Shown in pieces: positions 1-7,880 of a stretch of 64,000 nucleotides of DNA. Position numbers and translations under genes: made by a program. Origin of the DNA: Pedobacter caeni (GTDB taxonomy: Bacteria; Bacteroidota; Bacteroidia; Sphingobacteriales; Sphingobacteriaceae). Each line of letters starts with the position of its first letter. Position 1 is the first letter of the stretch. The stretch spans positions 189,032 through 253,031 of the forward strand of contig NZ_FQUQ01000006.1 in the NCBI RefSeq assembly GCF_900129215.1, in the 5' to 3' direction. The notes beneath the pieces are model-generated. The model saw only the letters and a program-made list of their open reading frames with translations, made no database searches and had not been told where the DNA came from.

Positions 1-154
1 CAGAGACATTGGAAGGTCCCAGTCCTTCTTTACTGCTGCTCAGCATTGCATAGAAGTAATCCTGATCTCCCCTGGAGGCATTTCTCAATTTGGTCACGGC
101 TACATCGTCGAAGCCTGAGACCGCTTTCTGATGGTTCATTTTTAGTGTTTTCAT
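1..154 (-). CDS. N-terminal fragment, probable Mg2+-transporting P-type ATPase
   Basis: Only the first 51 codons are in the window; the gene runs off the left edge. Its ATG overlaps the mgtC stop in an ATGA arrangement, so it is translationally coupled and belongs to the same operon. The stretch FYAMLSSSKEGLGPSNVS resembles the cytosolic N-terminal segment of cation P-type ATPases, where a hydrophobic helix is followed by a 'S..GL...' motif. mgtC next to an MgtA/MgtB-type ATPase is a known pairing. No catalytic motif (DKTGT) can be seen in this fragment, so the call rests mainly on context; another MgtC-coupled protein is possible. Confidence 0.5.
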   Translation of the reverse strand, partial: MKTLKMNHQKAVSGFDDVAVTKLRNASRGDQDYFYAMLSSSKEGLGPSNVS

Positions 155-861
155 AACTCTGATTGTTGTCCTGTTAATTCCCAGCTTACCCTCATCACCT
201 CACTCTCGATTGTTAACCTGCTGACCATTTTCTCCATTAACTCATCCTGATTGCCCGCAGCAATAATTTCGGCAGTGATGATCGCATTTGCCGGATCCCC
301 GTTGTCGCTGCTCGTCAGGGCCCTGAGCATTAACTTATCATGGTTACCCAAATGCTGCAGCAAGAGGACACGGATGTGGTTTTCTACGGTTCCTTTGCAT
401 TTGATGGCGATGAGGTATTCCGTTTCAGCTGTTTCACTTTTCTGAAAAATGGAGATTTTCCCCAGTTTAATACCCAATGGGCGCAACATCAGGTGTGCCA
501 TTACGATAAAGGCTGCTCCGATGGCTGCTTCGGTAATGAATCCCATTCCACACAGTGCACCAATTGCTGCAGAACACCAGAGGGTAGCAGCGGTATTGAG
601 GCCCCGTACATTCATTCCATCTTTCATGATGACTCCTGCACCAAGGAATCCAATCCCGCTAACGATGTACGAGGCCACTCTTCCGCTTGCATCTCCACCG
701 ATCTTTACGGCGAGGGTAATGAAAATTGCTGCGCCTAAGGACACCAGTGTATTGGTCCTTAATCCTGCGATCCGCTGACGCCATTGGCGTTCTATTCCGA
801 TACCTGCGCCTAAAGTAAGCGCCAGTAAAAGACGGGTAGTGAAGTCTAATGTAGTTAACAT
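151..861 (-). CDS. mgtC: MgtC/SapB family inner-membrane protein
   Basis: A 236-residue protein. The N-terminal half (about 1-130) is a run of hydrophobic helices with the family's conserved segment GIERQWRQRIAGLRTNTLV, and the C-terminal part (about 145-236) is a soluble ACT-like tail. MgtC proteins act at the inner membrane in adaptation to low Mg2+ and modulate ATP synthase in Salmonella; here that role is inferred. The gene lies downstream of a two-component system and upstream of a probable P-type ATPase, the classic Mg2+ homeostasis arrangement. It has its own promoter (983-990) preceded by four phased repeats, and a hairpin just before the ATG, so it is probably regulated separately from the kinase gene. 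Confidence 0.9.
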   Translation of the reverse strand: MLTTLDFTTRLLLALTLGAGIGIERQWRQRIAGLRTNTLVSLGAAIFITLAVKIGGDASGRVASYIVSGIGFLGAGVIMKDGMNVRGLNTAATLWCSAAIGALCGMGFITEAAIGAAFIVMAHLMLRPLGIKLGKISIFQKSETAETEYLIAIKCKGTVENHIRVLLLQHLGNHDKLMLRALTSSDNGDPANAIITAEIIAAGNQDELMEKMVSRLTIESEVMRVSWELTGQQSEL

Positions 862-979
862 AGCTTTTGTTGTTGTCCCCTTTCAGGGACAGCAACAACA
901 TGCTATTCTGAGGAGGGGAGGTTAAAAAATAATGGCTTATCACACGGAGGCTTATCCATAGGGTTTGTTTTTTATTGTG
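862..979 (-). promoter_or_regulatory. Structured 5' leader of mgtC
   Basis: From the -7 element at 983-990 the predicted transcript start is near 979, giving an untranslated leader of about 118 nt. It holds a hairpin at 868-900 (8 bp, a 3-nt bulge, 4 bp, apical loop) whose last base is 6 nt before the ATG. It also holds two copies of the octamer GATAAGCC (956-949 and 941-934, 15 bp apart). I could not match it to the M-box consensus. A leader-based control of mgtC translation is a guess from the hairpin's position. Confidence 0.4.
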
Positions 980-982
980 ACG

Positions 983-990
983 CAAAAGTA
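983..990 (-). promoter_or_regulatory. -7 element of the mgtC promoter
   Basis: On the minus strand the sequence is TACTTTTG, an exact TAnnTTTG match. No clear -33 TTG lies at the right distance. The phased repeats at 1012-1053 begin 21 bp upstream, so this looks like an activator-dependent promoter. Confidence 0.55.
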
Positions 991-1011
991 AGGCAGGCTT
1001 TGCCGGATGGC

Positions 1012-1053
1012 CGTTAGGGGACCATTAGAAACACATTAGAAAGTCATTAGAAA
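1012..1053 (-). promoter_or_regulatory. Four 11-bp-phased repeats, probable response-regulator operator
   Basis: Reading the minus strand there are three exact copies of TTTCTAATG (1053-1045, 1042-1034, 1031-1023) and one variant CCCCTAACG (1020-1012), each start exactly 11 bp after the previous one. OmpR/PhoB-family regulators bind head-to-tail sites with 10-11 bp spacing. The array lies between the kinase stop codon and the mgtC promoter and ends 21 bp before the -7 element, the position of a class II activator. The neighbouring response regulator (2454-3137) is the obvious candidate. Confidence 0.7.
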
Positions 1054-1066
1054 AAGGAGAATTTTG

Positions 1067-2434
1067 CTAAACGTGGTTTAGGATAAGGATAAAAGTTGTT
1101 CCTTCATTTAGTTTGGAGGTGACCAGGATTTCTCCATTGTGCAGGGCGATGATCTTTTTGGTCAGGGCCAGGCCGATACCATTTCCTTCAGCATACCCTT
1201 TGTTATTCCCGCGATAGAAGGGTTTAAAAAGGTTTTCGATGTCTTTTTCTGCAATCCCTATCCCCTGATCAGAGAAGCGGAGGATCGTTTTTTCTTTGTA
1301 ATAGGAAATGGAAACTACTGATTCCCGGTTTTCAGAAAACTTACAATTGTTCTCCATCAGGTTGATAAACGCAACTTTTAACAGGTGTTCATTCCCCTGA
1401 ATAGAGATAAAATCATCATCTTCTGCCTCCTGATCAAAGATAATGTTCACCTGATACCCCTGCTGGTTGTGCATGACTTCCGTTCTGGCATCCAGCAACA
1501 CCTCATCCAGACGGATTTCTTTAAAGCTGATCTCTGCCTGATCGTAACTTGCATTGGCCAGGTTTAGCAGACTTGTGCTCAGACGGGCCAGTTTCCGGGC
1601 ATCAGTTAAAGCCAGTTCGATTGCTTTTTTATATTCCTCTGTACTACGTTCTTTATTTTGAGAGATTTCCAGTTCTGCAATCACCGTTGCCAAAGGCGTT
1701 CTCAGCTCATGAGAAATATGGGAAACAAATTCTTTCTGTGCATCAAAAGAGTTTTCAATTCTATCCAGCATCAGGTTAAAGGTAGTGGCAAGTTCCCCTA
1801 CTTCATCATTACTGTTTTCGACTTTAAGTCGCCGGTCGAGATTTTTAGCGGTAATTTCTTCTACTTCATCCACCATTTCAGCCACTTGTTTCAGGGCATG
1901 TCTGGCAAAAAAATAACCCGCAAAAACAGTCAGCAGCACCGATCCCAAAGCGGATAAAATCAGGATAAAACGAAGGTTGTTTAGTTTTACCAGTCCATAT
2001 TCATCTTTTGCTGCGGCGGTAATTACGTAATCTGTTCCTTTATACCGGTATAAAAAGCCGACTGCCTGCAGTTGCCCCTGGTTGAACTGAATTTCCCCCT
2101 TGCGGACAATCTCTCCGATCATTGCTTTGGTCTCTTTGATCTTATCAATGTTCACCGCATCATGGTACAATAAATGGAAAGCGGTATCATAAACAGCGAC
2201 TTCCTCCTGAAATAAAGAACTGGGAGAGTTTTTATAGATCAGTTGTAAAACACCGGGTGCCACTTTAGCATCCAGCAATAAATTCGTTTTTGTGATGGCC
2301 AGTTGTCTTAGCCGCTTGTAATATTCTTCCTCCCGGTTTTCCGCTGAGGAGAAATAGATAAAAAAAGCGAATCCGCAGATGAGCACTGCAAAAAGCAGGG
2401 TAAATAAAAGGCTCAGTTTATGACGGATTTTCAC
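1067..2434 (-). CDS. Membrane sensor histidine kinase (HAMP, HisKA, HATPase)
   Basis: A 455-residue kinase with two membrane helices (about 8-28 and 155-175) flanking a sensor region of about 125 residues, then HAMP (about 176-230), HisKA with the phospho-accepting His242 in SHELRTP, and a HATPase_c domain with the N box (NLMENNCKF), G1 (DQGIGI) and G2 (GNGIGLAL) motifs. The architecture is that of ArlS/CusS/PhoQ-like kinases. It starts 19 bp after the response regulator stop, in the same operon. The mgtC genes downstream on the same strand suggest that it senses Mg2+ or envelope ions; the ligand cannot be read from the sequence. Confidence 0.93.
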   Translation of the reverse strand: MKIRHKLSLLFTLLFAVLICGFAFFIYFSSAENREEEYYKRLRQLAITKTNLLLDAKVAPGVLQLIYKNSPSSLFQEEVAVYDTAFHLLYHDAVNIDKIKETKAMIGEIVRKGEIQFNQGQLQAVGFLYRYKGTDYVITAAAKDEYGLVKLNNLRFILILSALGSVLLTVFAGYFFARHALKQVAEMVDEVEEITAKNLDRRLKVENSNDEVGELATTFNLMLDRIENSFDAQKEFVSHISHELRTPLATVIAELEISQNKERSTEEYKKAIELALTDARKLARLSTSLLNLANASYDQAEISFKEIRLDEVLLDARTEVMHNQQGYQVNIIFDQEAEDDDFISIQGNEHLLKVAFINLMENNCKFSENRESVVSISYYKEKTILRFSDQGIGIAEKDIENLFKPFYRGNNKGYAEGNGIGLALTKKIIALHNGEILVTSKLNEGTTFILILNHV

Positions 2435-2453
2435 AATGTTCTATTTTAAGGGA

Positions 2454-3137
2454 TCAGCTTTCTTTAAAGATAAAACCCATTCCGGTTTTGGTATGGATGA
2501 GTTTATTTTCAAAATTCTTATCAATCTTCTTTCTGAGGTAGTTCATATATACATCGATAAAGTTTGTTCCCGTATCAAAATGGGTATCCCATACTTTTTC
2601 TGCGATCTCCGTTCGTGTCAGGATTCGTTCTTTATTGCGCAACATGTATTCCAGCAGCTTAAATTCTTTGGGGGTCAGGCTGATTTCTGCTCCCATCCGG
2701 CTCACGACCTTTGTTTGCAGGTTCATTTCCAGGTCCGCATACTTCAATACATTCATCAGCGGAGTTTGTAAAGTTCCTGCTGAGCGGTTCAGAAGGGCTT
2801 TTATTCTGGCATGAAGTTCCCTGAAGTCAAATGGTTTTACCAGATAATCGTCCGCACCTGCATCAAATCCTTCTATTTTATCATCTGTAGTTCCCAGAGC
2901 GGTAAGCATCAGGATTGGTATTTCCGGCCAGATCATTCTGATTTCTTTACACAGTTCAATCCCGTTCATCTGTGGAAGCACAATATCGGTAATGATCAGG
3001 TCATAAGAATTGGAAGTCATTAGTTTCTTTCCCATCAGCCCATCATAAGCCAGGGTAATCAGGAAGCCCTGCTCCTCCAGTCCTCTTTTAATGAGTTCGG
3101 AAACACGAAGATCATCTTCAACCAATAACAGCTTCAT
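2454..3137 (-). CDS. OmpR/PhoB-family response regulator
   Basis: 227 residues. The receiver domain (about 1-115) has the acidic pair EDD at 7-9, phospho-accepting Asp51 in TDIVLP and Lys101 in LVKPF. The C-terminal winged helix (about 130-225) has the family pattern LTPKEFKLLEYMLRN and ends in TKTGMGFIF. It is first in the operon with the histidine kinase. It is the likely binder of the 11-bp repeats at 1012-1053 upstream of mgtC; that link is inferred from proximity and from the family's preference for tandem half-sites. Confidence 0.95.
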   Translation of the reverse strand: MKLLLVEDDLRVSELIKRGLEEQGFLITLAYDGLMGKKLMTSNSYDLIITDIVLPQMNGIELCKEIRMIWPEIPILMLTALGTTDDKIEGFDAGADDYLVKPFDFRELHARIKALLNRSAGTLQTPLMNVLKYADLEMNLQTKVVSRMGAEISLTPKEFKLLEYMLRNKERILTRTEIAEKVWDTHFDTGTNFIDVYMNYLRKKIDKNFENKLIHTKTGMGFIFKES

Positions 3138-3218
3138 ACTTATAATTTAAAGGGCTTGTTCCGGCAAATATCCAGAATTATTTCGGATTACCTCATTTGA
3201 ACAAAAAACACCTTCATA

Positions 3219-3260
3219 CTTAAGTAATAAAACAAGTATAAACTTGCTTTATTACTTAAG
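3219..3260. promoter_or_regulatory. 42-bp palindromic operator upstream of the MFS gene
   Basis: Two 19-bp arms (3219-3237 and 3242-3260) pair with 18 of 19 matches around a 4-nt centre (ATAA). The right arm contains the -33 TTG (3244-3246), and the palindrome ends 5 bp before the -7 element, so a protein bound here would block RNA polymerase. The size and symmetry suggest a dimeric TetR- or MarR-type repressor. No such regulator is adjacent, so the cognate protein is unknown. Confidence 0.65.
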
Positions 3261-3265
3261 AGTGG

Positions 3266-3273
3266 TATTTTTG
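3266..3273 (+). promoter_or_regulatory. -7 element of the MFS promoter
   Basis: TATTTTTG is an exact TAnnTTTG match, 19 bp downstream of a TTG at 3244-3246. The predicted start is near 3277, giving a leader of about 14 nt before the ATG at 3291. Confidence 0.6.
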
Positions 3274-3290
3274 TAGCATAACTATACTGT

Positions 3291-4697
3291 ATGATCACTA
3301 ATCAAACACCAGCCAATGGTTGGAGCACTTTATTATCAGGAAAAAACGGACTCAGGTCAATTGCTTTAGCGGGAGGAGTCATGCTCCACGCTACCGATGT
3401 TTATCTGGCAACTACCATTATGCCTTCAATCACCCGGGATATCGGAGGTTTATCTTTTTACTCCTGGGCTACCACAATCTATGTCGTTGCAGCCATCATG
3501 GGATCAGTTTTCTCCTCCCTTCACCTTTCAAAAAGGGGTCCCAGGTTAGCCTATCGGATTGCTGCATTGCTCTTTGCTGCCGGATCAATAGTCAGCGCTA
3601 CCGCACCAAATATGGGATTACTACTCCTTGGCCGCTTCATTCAGGGGCTTGGAGGAGGATTATTATTTGCCCTCTCCTATGCCATGATCAGAATTGTTTT
3701 TGAGGAAGCGCTCTGGCCAAGAGCAATGGCATTGGTTTCTGCAATGTGGGGTATCTCTGCTTTTTCAGGTCCTTTTGTTGGGGGAATGTTTGCCCAATAC
3801 GGGCATTGGAGGGTTGCGTTTATCACGCTTGTGGCGATTGCTGTTTCTCTGCTGCTGATTACAGAAAACATTTTACCAAAAAAGACTGCTGAATCTTCAG
3901 CTCAGCAAAAAGTTCCTTTTACGCAATTGTTATTGCTTACCCTGGCCACATTAGCCATTTCCGCAGGAAGTGTTACTGACCTCTTAGCTGTTAATATTGG
4001 TGGCATTAGTTTGGCCCTGATTCTTTTTTTATGCTTGATAAAGATGGAAGCAAAGTCAGGAAACAGGCTTCTTCCCACCGGAGCTTATCAATTGTCAAAT
4101 CCCTTAGGTGCCACATATACCGTGATCGCCTTACTGACCATCGCTACGGCAGTGGAGATTTACATTCCATATTTCATGCAGGTCATTCATGGCTTTTCGC
4201 CACTTAAATCAGGGTATTTAACCGTAATCATTGCATTGGGCTGGTCTTTTTCTTCTGTATTTTTCTCCGGAGTTTCGAAAGAAAAAGCAAAGTTACTGAT
4301 GAATAGCGGCCCATTGGCTGTACTTGCAGGGTTGATTGGCTTCGCTTTTCTGATGCCATTAAGCCAGAGCAGCAGCGGTCTCTTTTATTACCTGATGTGT
4401 TTTTGTTTGTTTCTGATTGGCATTGGTGTAGGGATGGGATGGCCCCATTTCTTAACTCAGGTATTAACCTCCAGTGCGAAAGGTGAAGAAGAGAAGGCAT
4501 CGGCATCCATTACCACGGTACAACTGCTGGCTACTGCGGTGGGTACTGCATTAACCGGATTGGTGGTCAATTCGGCAGGCATCATCAAACCCGGAGGTAT
4601 TGAGGGCGCAGAGCAGTCTTCCGTATGGTTGTTTTCCCTGTTTGCAGTGATGCCATTCTGTGCATGGCTGATTCAATTGTTGAGAAAAAAGCCTTAA
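3291..4697 (+). CDS. MFS exporter, DHA2/EmrB-QacA type
   Basis: 468 residues, very hydrophobic throughout, with the length of 14-helix drug:H+ antiporters. The region LHLSKRGPRLAYRIA corresponds to the loop 2-3 motif A in a weak form, and LLLGRFIQGLGGGLLFA matches motif B of the DHA2 group. It probably exports small toxic compounds or a metabolite using the proton gradient. It is divergent from the two-component operon and stands alone. A large palindrome overlapping its -33 element indicates repression. The substrate cannot be inferred. Confidence 0.88.
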   Translation: MITNQTPANGWSTLLSGKNGLRSIALAGGVMLHATDVYLATTIMPSITRDIGGLSFYSWATTIYVVAAIMGSVFSSLHLSKRGPRLAYRIAALLFAAGSIVSATAPNMGLLLLGRFIQGLGGGLLFALSYAMIRIVFEEALWPRAMALVSAMWGISAFSGPFVGGMFAQYGHWRVAFITLVAIAVSLLLITENILPKKTAESSAQQKVPFTQLLLLTLATLAISAGSVTDLLAVNIGGISLALILFLCLIKMEAKSGNRLLPTGAYQLSNPLGATYTVIALLTIATAVEIYIPYFMQVIHGFSPLKSGYLTVIIALGWSFSSVFFSGVSKEKAKLLMNSGPLAVLAGLIGFAFLMPLSQSSSGLFYYLMCFCLFLIGIGVGMGWPHFLTQVLTSSAKGEEEKASASITTVQLLATAVGTALTGLVVNSAGIIKPGGIEGAEQSSVWLFSLFAVMPFCAWLIQLLRKKP

Positions 4698-4703
4698 AAA
4701 CAG

Positions 4704-4737
4704 CAATTCCGGATCTTAATTTAAGCATCCGGAATTG
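4704..4737. terminator. Bidirectional terminator hairpin
   Basis: Arms CAATTCCGGAT (4704-4714) and ATCCGGAATTG (4727-4737) pair perfectly over 11 bp. The loop itself contains CTTAA/TTAAG. It lies between the convergent MFS and alcohol dehydrogenase genes and can serve both. Confidence 0.7.
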
Positions 4738-4759
4738 ATATGACCTTTTATAAAATGAG

Positions 4760-5920
4760 TTAGTAACTCATTTCGACAATTTTCTGTACATCTGAAGGAG
4801 AGAGGGTTTTATGTTCACCCAAGCCTAACCAGCCCCGCTCTGTAAAGCGTGCCGAGATCTTTTCGGCTGTACCCGGATAATCATCAGTATATTCAGCAAG
4901 TGTTGTTTTAATCTCCATTGAATGGAAAAAGGCCTCTGTTTTTGCAATTGCAGCAGTAGCTACCTCTTCAATTGTGCCTTCATTGATCCCCCATACCCGC
5001 TTTCCATATTGTGCCAGTTTCTCTTTTTTAGCTTCAAAATTATAGCGGTAATGACTTGGGGCGATGATGGCCAGGGTTCTGGCATGATCAATTCCAAATA
5101 AAGCAGTCAGCTCATGTCCCATCGCATGTACTGCCCAATCTGTAGGAACTCCTTTTTGGATCAGTCCATTCAGCGCCATCGTACAGCTCCACATAAAATT
5201 AGCAGCAGCCTCATAATCAGCCGGGTTGGCAATCACCTTCGGTCCTACTTCGATCAGCGTCTGCATGATGCTTTCAGAAAAGCGGTCCTGCAGGTGCGCT
5301 CCAGCCGGATAGGTCATGTATTGTTCCAGCACATGGGTAAAGGCATCAGTAACCCCGTTTACCAGTTGACGTTTCGGGATGGATTTTACCACTTCAGGAT
5401 CAAGGATAGAGAACACCGGAAATAAGCCCGGTCCGCCCATGGCCAGTTTCTCCTGGGTTTCTGCCCTGGTAATTACCGAGCCTGAATTCATTTCTGAGCC
5501 CGTTGCAGGCAACGTCAGTACCGACCCAAAAGGCAGGCCTGCCTCTGTTCTGATGCTCTTTGCCAGGATATCCCATGGATGATCACCTTTATATAATGCC
5601 GCAGCAGAAAGGAATTTCACGCCATCTATTACAGAACCACCACCAACAGCCAGCATAAAGGTGATCTTTTCTTCTTTAATCACTTTTAATGCCTGCATCA
5701 GGACTTCATATTCCGGATTTGCAGGAATTCCGGCAAACTCCAGTACTTCAAAGCCTTTTAATGCATTGATCACCTGATCATATACCCCATTGCTCTTAAT
5801 GCTTCCGCCACCGTAAAGCATCAATACTTTAGCACCTGTTGGGATTTCTTTACTTATCTTTTCTATTTCCCCTTTACCAAAAACGATTTTGGTAGGGTTT
5901 TTAAATTCAAAATTTAACAT
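4760..5920 (-). CDS. Iron-type alcohol dehydrogenase, YqhD/BdhA group
   Basis: 386 residues, the usual length. The N-terminal dinucleotide-binding part has GGGS (38-40) and AVGGGSVID (91-99). The metal site is complete: Asp192, His196, His265 and His279, with the same spacings as E. coli YqhD (D to third ligand 73, to fourth 87). YqhD-type enzymes are NADPH-dependent and reduce short-chain and reactive aldehydes, so a role in aldehyde detoxification is plausible but not shown. It has its own good promoter (TTTG, 20 bp, TAGTTTTG) and is monocistronic. Confidence 0.93.
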   Translation of the reverse strand: MLNFEFKNPTKIVFGKGEIEKISKEIPTGAKVLMLYGGGSIKSNGVYDQVINALKGFEVLEFAGIPANPEYEVLMQALKVIKEEKITFMLAVGGGSVIDGVKFLSAAALYKGDHPWDILAKSIRTEAGLPFGSVLTLPATGSEMNSGSVITRAETQEKLAMGGPGLFPVFSILDPEVVKSIPKRQLVNGVTDAFTHVLEQYMTYPAGAHLQDRFSESIMQTLIEVGPKVIANPADYEAAANFMWSCTMALNGLIQKGVPTDWAVHAMGHELTALFGIDHARTLAIIAPSHYRYNFEAKKEKLAQYGKRVWGINEGTIEEVATAAIAKTEAFFHSMEIKTTLAEYTDDYPGTAEKISARFTERGWLGLGEHKTLSPSDVQKIVEMSY

Positions 5921-5943
5921 TTTCTATAGGATTTGGAATGCAG

Positions 5944-5975
5944 CAAAACTATCATCCATGGATTGCAATTCCAAA
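5944..5975 (-). promoter_or_regulatory. Promoter of the alcohol dehydrogenase gene
   Basis: Minus strand: TTTG (5975-5972), 20 bp, TAGTTTTG (5951-5944). This is a textbook Bacteroidota promoter. The predicted start is near 5940, about 20 nt before the ATG. Confidence 0.7.
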
Positions 5976-6010
5976 GAAGCTGTGGTGTTTATTGCGGATA
6001 GAATGTCATA

Positions 6011-6739
6011 TTACTCGACCCTTTGCATCAGCATCTTTCTGCCTCCGGCATCGAGCTCCTGTTTCCAGAGTCTTCTGTCCAGCTCATCAATATAATAAGT
6101 ACTCAACATTCCCGATCCGATTTCATCGGATACACTCAGGATCCAGACCTTTCTTAATCCTGACTTCAGGCTTTGATAAGTTCCTTTCTTCGAATCCTTA
6201 ACGAAGGCAGTAATCACCCCTTTTTTTCCTGAAGGATTATATTCGAAAATGGAGATCTCTTGTTTATACCCTTCCTTTAAAGGTAACCAGCGAAGAAGCG
6301 TAGGATATAAATTACCGTCAAAATAAGCTTGTACAGGAGCTTCGTTGATGTCGGTTTTTACTTTTTTAATTTTATCGTGATAAAATCCGGTTACCGTCTG
6401 ATCAAAACTAAGTGCCATATCGCGCTGTGGATTGAAAGAAGAATGATATACCGGTTTTAGGTCTTTACGGAGAGCAACGGTGGTATCCGCCCAGGCTCCT
6501 TTCATTTGTTTCATTTCTACAGTTGTGATCACCATCACCTTCTCTTTTTCCAGGGAGACTTTGTTGGTGATTGATCCGATTTCAAATTTCGAGGTATCTT
6601 TCAAAGCGTACCATTTCATTTGAAACTGCTCATTTTTAATCCATTTCTCGGTGTTGTTTTTTTTCGATGGGATCAGCTTATCCTGAGCACTTAAAGCTGA
6701 GACTGCAAAAAGCAGTAAAAAGGTAATTGACAATTTCAT
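6011..6739 (-). CDS. Exported protein of unknown function (DUF3108-like)
   Basis: 242 residues with a clear signal peptide (hydrophobic 3-17, cleavage likely after SALSA at 18). The rest is a soluble beta-rich protein with motifs such as FDQTVTGFYHDKIKKV and WLPLKEGYKQEISIF. The pattern resembles DUF3108-type periplasmic proteins, but I am not certain of the family. It is flanked by the alcohol dehydrogenase and another unknown gene on the same strand, with gaps of about 90 and 167 bp, so it is probably its own unit. No function can be assigned. Confidence 0.75.
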   Translation of the reverse strand: MKLSITFLLLFAVSALSAQDKLIPSKKNNTEKWIKNEQFQMKWYALKDTSKFEIGSITNKVSLEKEKVMVITTVEMKQMKGAWADTTVALRKDLKPVYHSSFNPQRDMALSFDQTVTGFYHDKIKKVKTDINEAPVQAYFDGNLYPTLLRWLPLKEGYKQEISIFEYNPSGKKGVITAFVKDSKKGTYQSLKSGLRKVWILSVSDEIGSGMLSTYYIDELDRRLWKQELDAGGRKMLMQRVE

Positions 6740-6906
6740 CGTTCGGGGGTTTTAGATTAGTTATCAGACTGATATACTGTCCTTTTGTTACAATTGCGAT
6801 GACATCCACCGGGGGTACAACTCAACGTTAAACAGAAATATCAGCCGATCCCCGGAGTTGTTGCTTCGGGGACTTGAACTAAAAAAAGCTTTATTTCAAA
6901 CGTTCT

Positions 6907-7413
6907 CTATTTTAAACTTTCTAAATATCCGGCATACTCTGTTTTGGTATCTTTTGCCTGGGCAAAGTCGGGAGATATAGCAGATAACCCGGCGATGATT
7001 TCTTGTTTGGAGGTCACCTTTAAAGCAATTACCAATGGCATTTCCGGGATTCTGAACCTGGTATGGTCATGGAAGATTTTTATTACGATGGTCCCACAAT
7101 CAGTCCCATTGGGATATTTCAGGGTGGTCCAGATCCAGCGTTCCCTGTGCTGCTCCTCTCCCCATTCCCTGGAAATGTTCAGATCTCCCGGCAGTTTAGG
7201 ACGCATCCGGAAGCCGAGCTTCCGAAGCTCCAGGATAACTGGCTCAAGTAAGAGTTGAAAATAAACCCCATAGGCAGCTTCCGACATTTCCTCATAGGCC
7301 TTTAATAATTTCAAGGGATGATTCTTTAAGGTTAATTCCCAGTTTTGGGCCATGTGCTCCTGAATAAATATAGCAATAGCATTAACCGAACTTTTAGCAT
7401 GGATTGTTTTCAT
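6907..7413 (-). CDS. Hypothetical cytoplasmic protein
   Basis: 168 residues from the ATG at 7413; an upstream in-frame TTG at 7437 is a less likely start. No signal peptide or membrane helix is visible. The middle part (KLPGDLNISREWGEEQHRE) and the tail (KTEYAGYLESL) are polar. I do not recognise the family. The gene is divergent from an HxlR regulator at 7536 with about 120 bp between the starts, so it is the likely target of that regulator. Confidence 0.7.
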   Translation of the reverse strand: MKTIHAKSSVNAIAIFIQEHMAQNWELTLKNHPLKLLKAYEEMSEAAYGVYFQLLLEPVILELRKLGFRMRPKLPGDLNISREWGEEQHRERWIWTTLKYPNGTDCGTIVIKIFHDHTRFRIPEMPLVIALKVTSKQEIIAGLSAISPDFAQAKDTKTEYAGYLESLK

Positions 7414-7535
7414 AATTTTAAGTTTATCAGAAAGCAAACCTGCCTGTTTTTTTCTTTATTTTGCCTTTACATACTTTTTTCTCTATAAAGAAAATCGCAC
7501 TAAAACACTGTCTGGCAATTGATTAATTTTACAAC

Positions 7536-7880
7536 ATGAAAGATTTCATCCATCAGAACAAAGTATACTATAGTCCCGTTGAATTTGCCATTGCTCATAT
7601 TGGAGGTGTCTGGAAGATGCCGATAATTTTATGTCTCCGGACACATGCATTAAGATATCGGGAACTAAAAGAGCGGATCACGCACATTTCTGATAAGATG
7701 CTGGTGACCCAGTTGCGGGAGCTGGAAGAAAAAGGAATGCTAAGCAGAACCATTTACCGCGAGAAGCCACCCAGAGTAGATTATGAGCTGACCACAAAAG
7801 GTAAGCAGGCCCTGCCTGTGATCGATCAGCTCCATGCCTATGGTCAGGTCCTGATGCAGACAGAAAACATCTCTGCTTAG
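7536..7880 (+). CDS. HxlR-family winged-helix regulator
   Basis: 114 residues with the HxlR core: AIAHIGGVWKMPIILCL, then RYRELKERI, then ISDKMLVTQLRELEEKGML and the wing RTIYREKPPRVDYELT. These are small dimeric repressors or activators, often responding to aldehydes, quinones or redox stress. The conserved N-terminal cysteine of redox-sensing members is not evident. Its probable target is the divergent hypothetical gene. Its last codon overlaps the end of the convergent Lrp gene by 4 bp. Confidence 0.9.
   Translation: MKDFIHQNKVYYSPVEFAIAHIGGVWKMPIILCLRTHALRYRELKERITHISDKMLVTQLRELEEKGMLSRTIYREKPPRVDYELTTKGKQALPVIDQLHAYGQVLMQTENISA

Noticed and set aside
340..738. Frames on the plus strand opposite mgtC
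   Set aside because: They are shadows of mgtC, overlap each other in different frames and lack a recognisable product.
862..979. An M-box Mg2+ riboswitch upstream of mgtC
   Set aside because: The conserved core sequences of the M-box are not present; only a local hairpin and a short repeat are seen.
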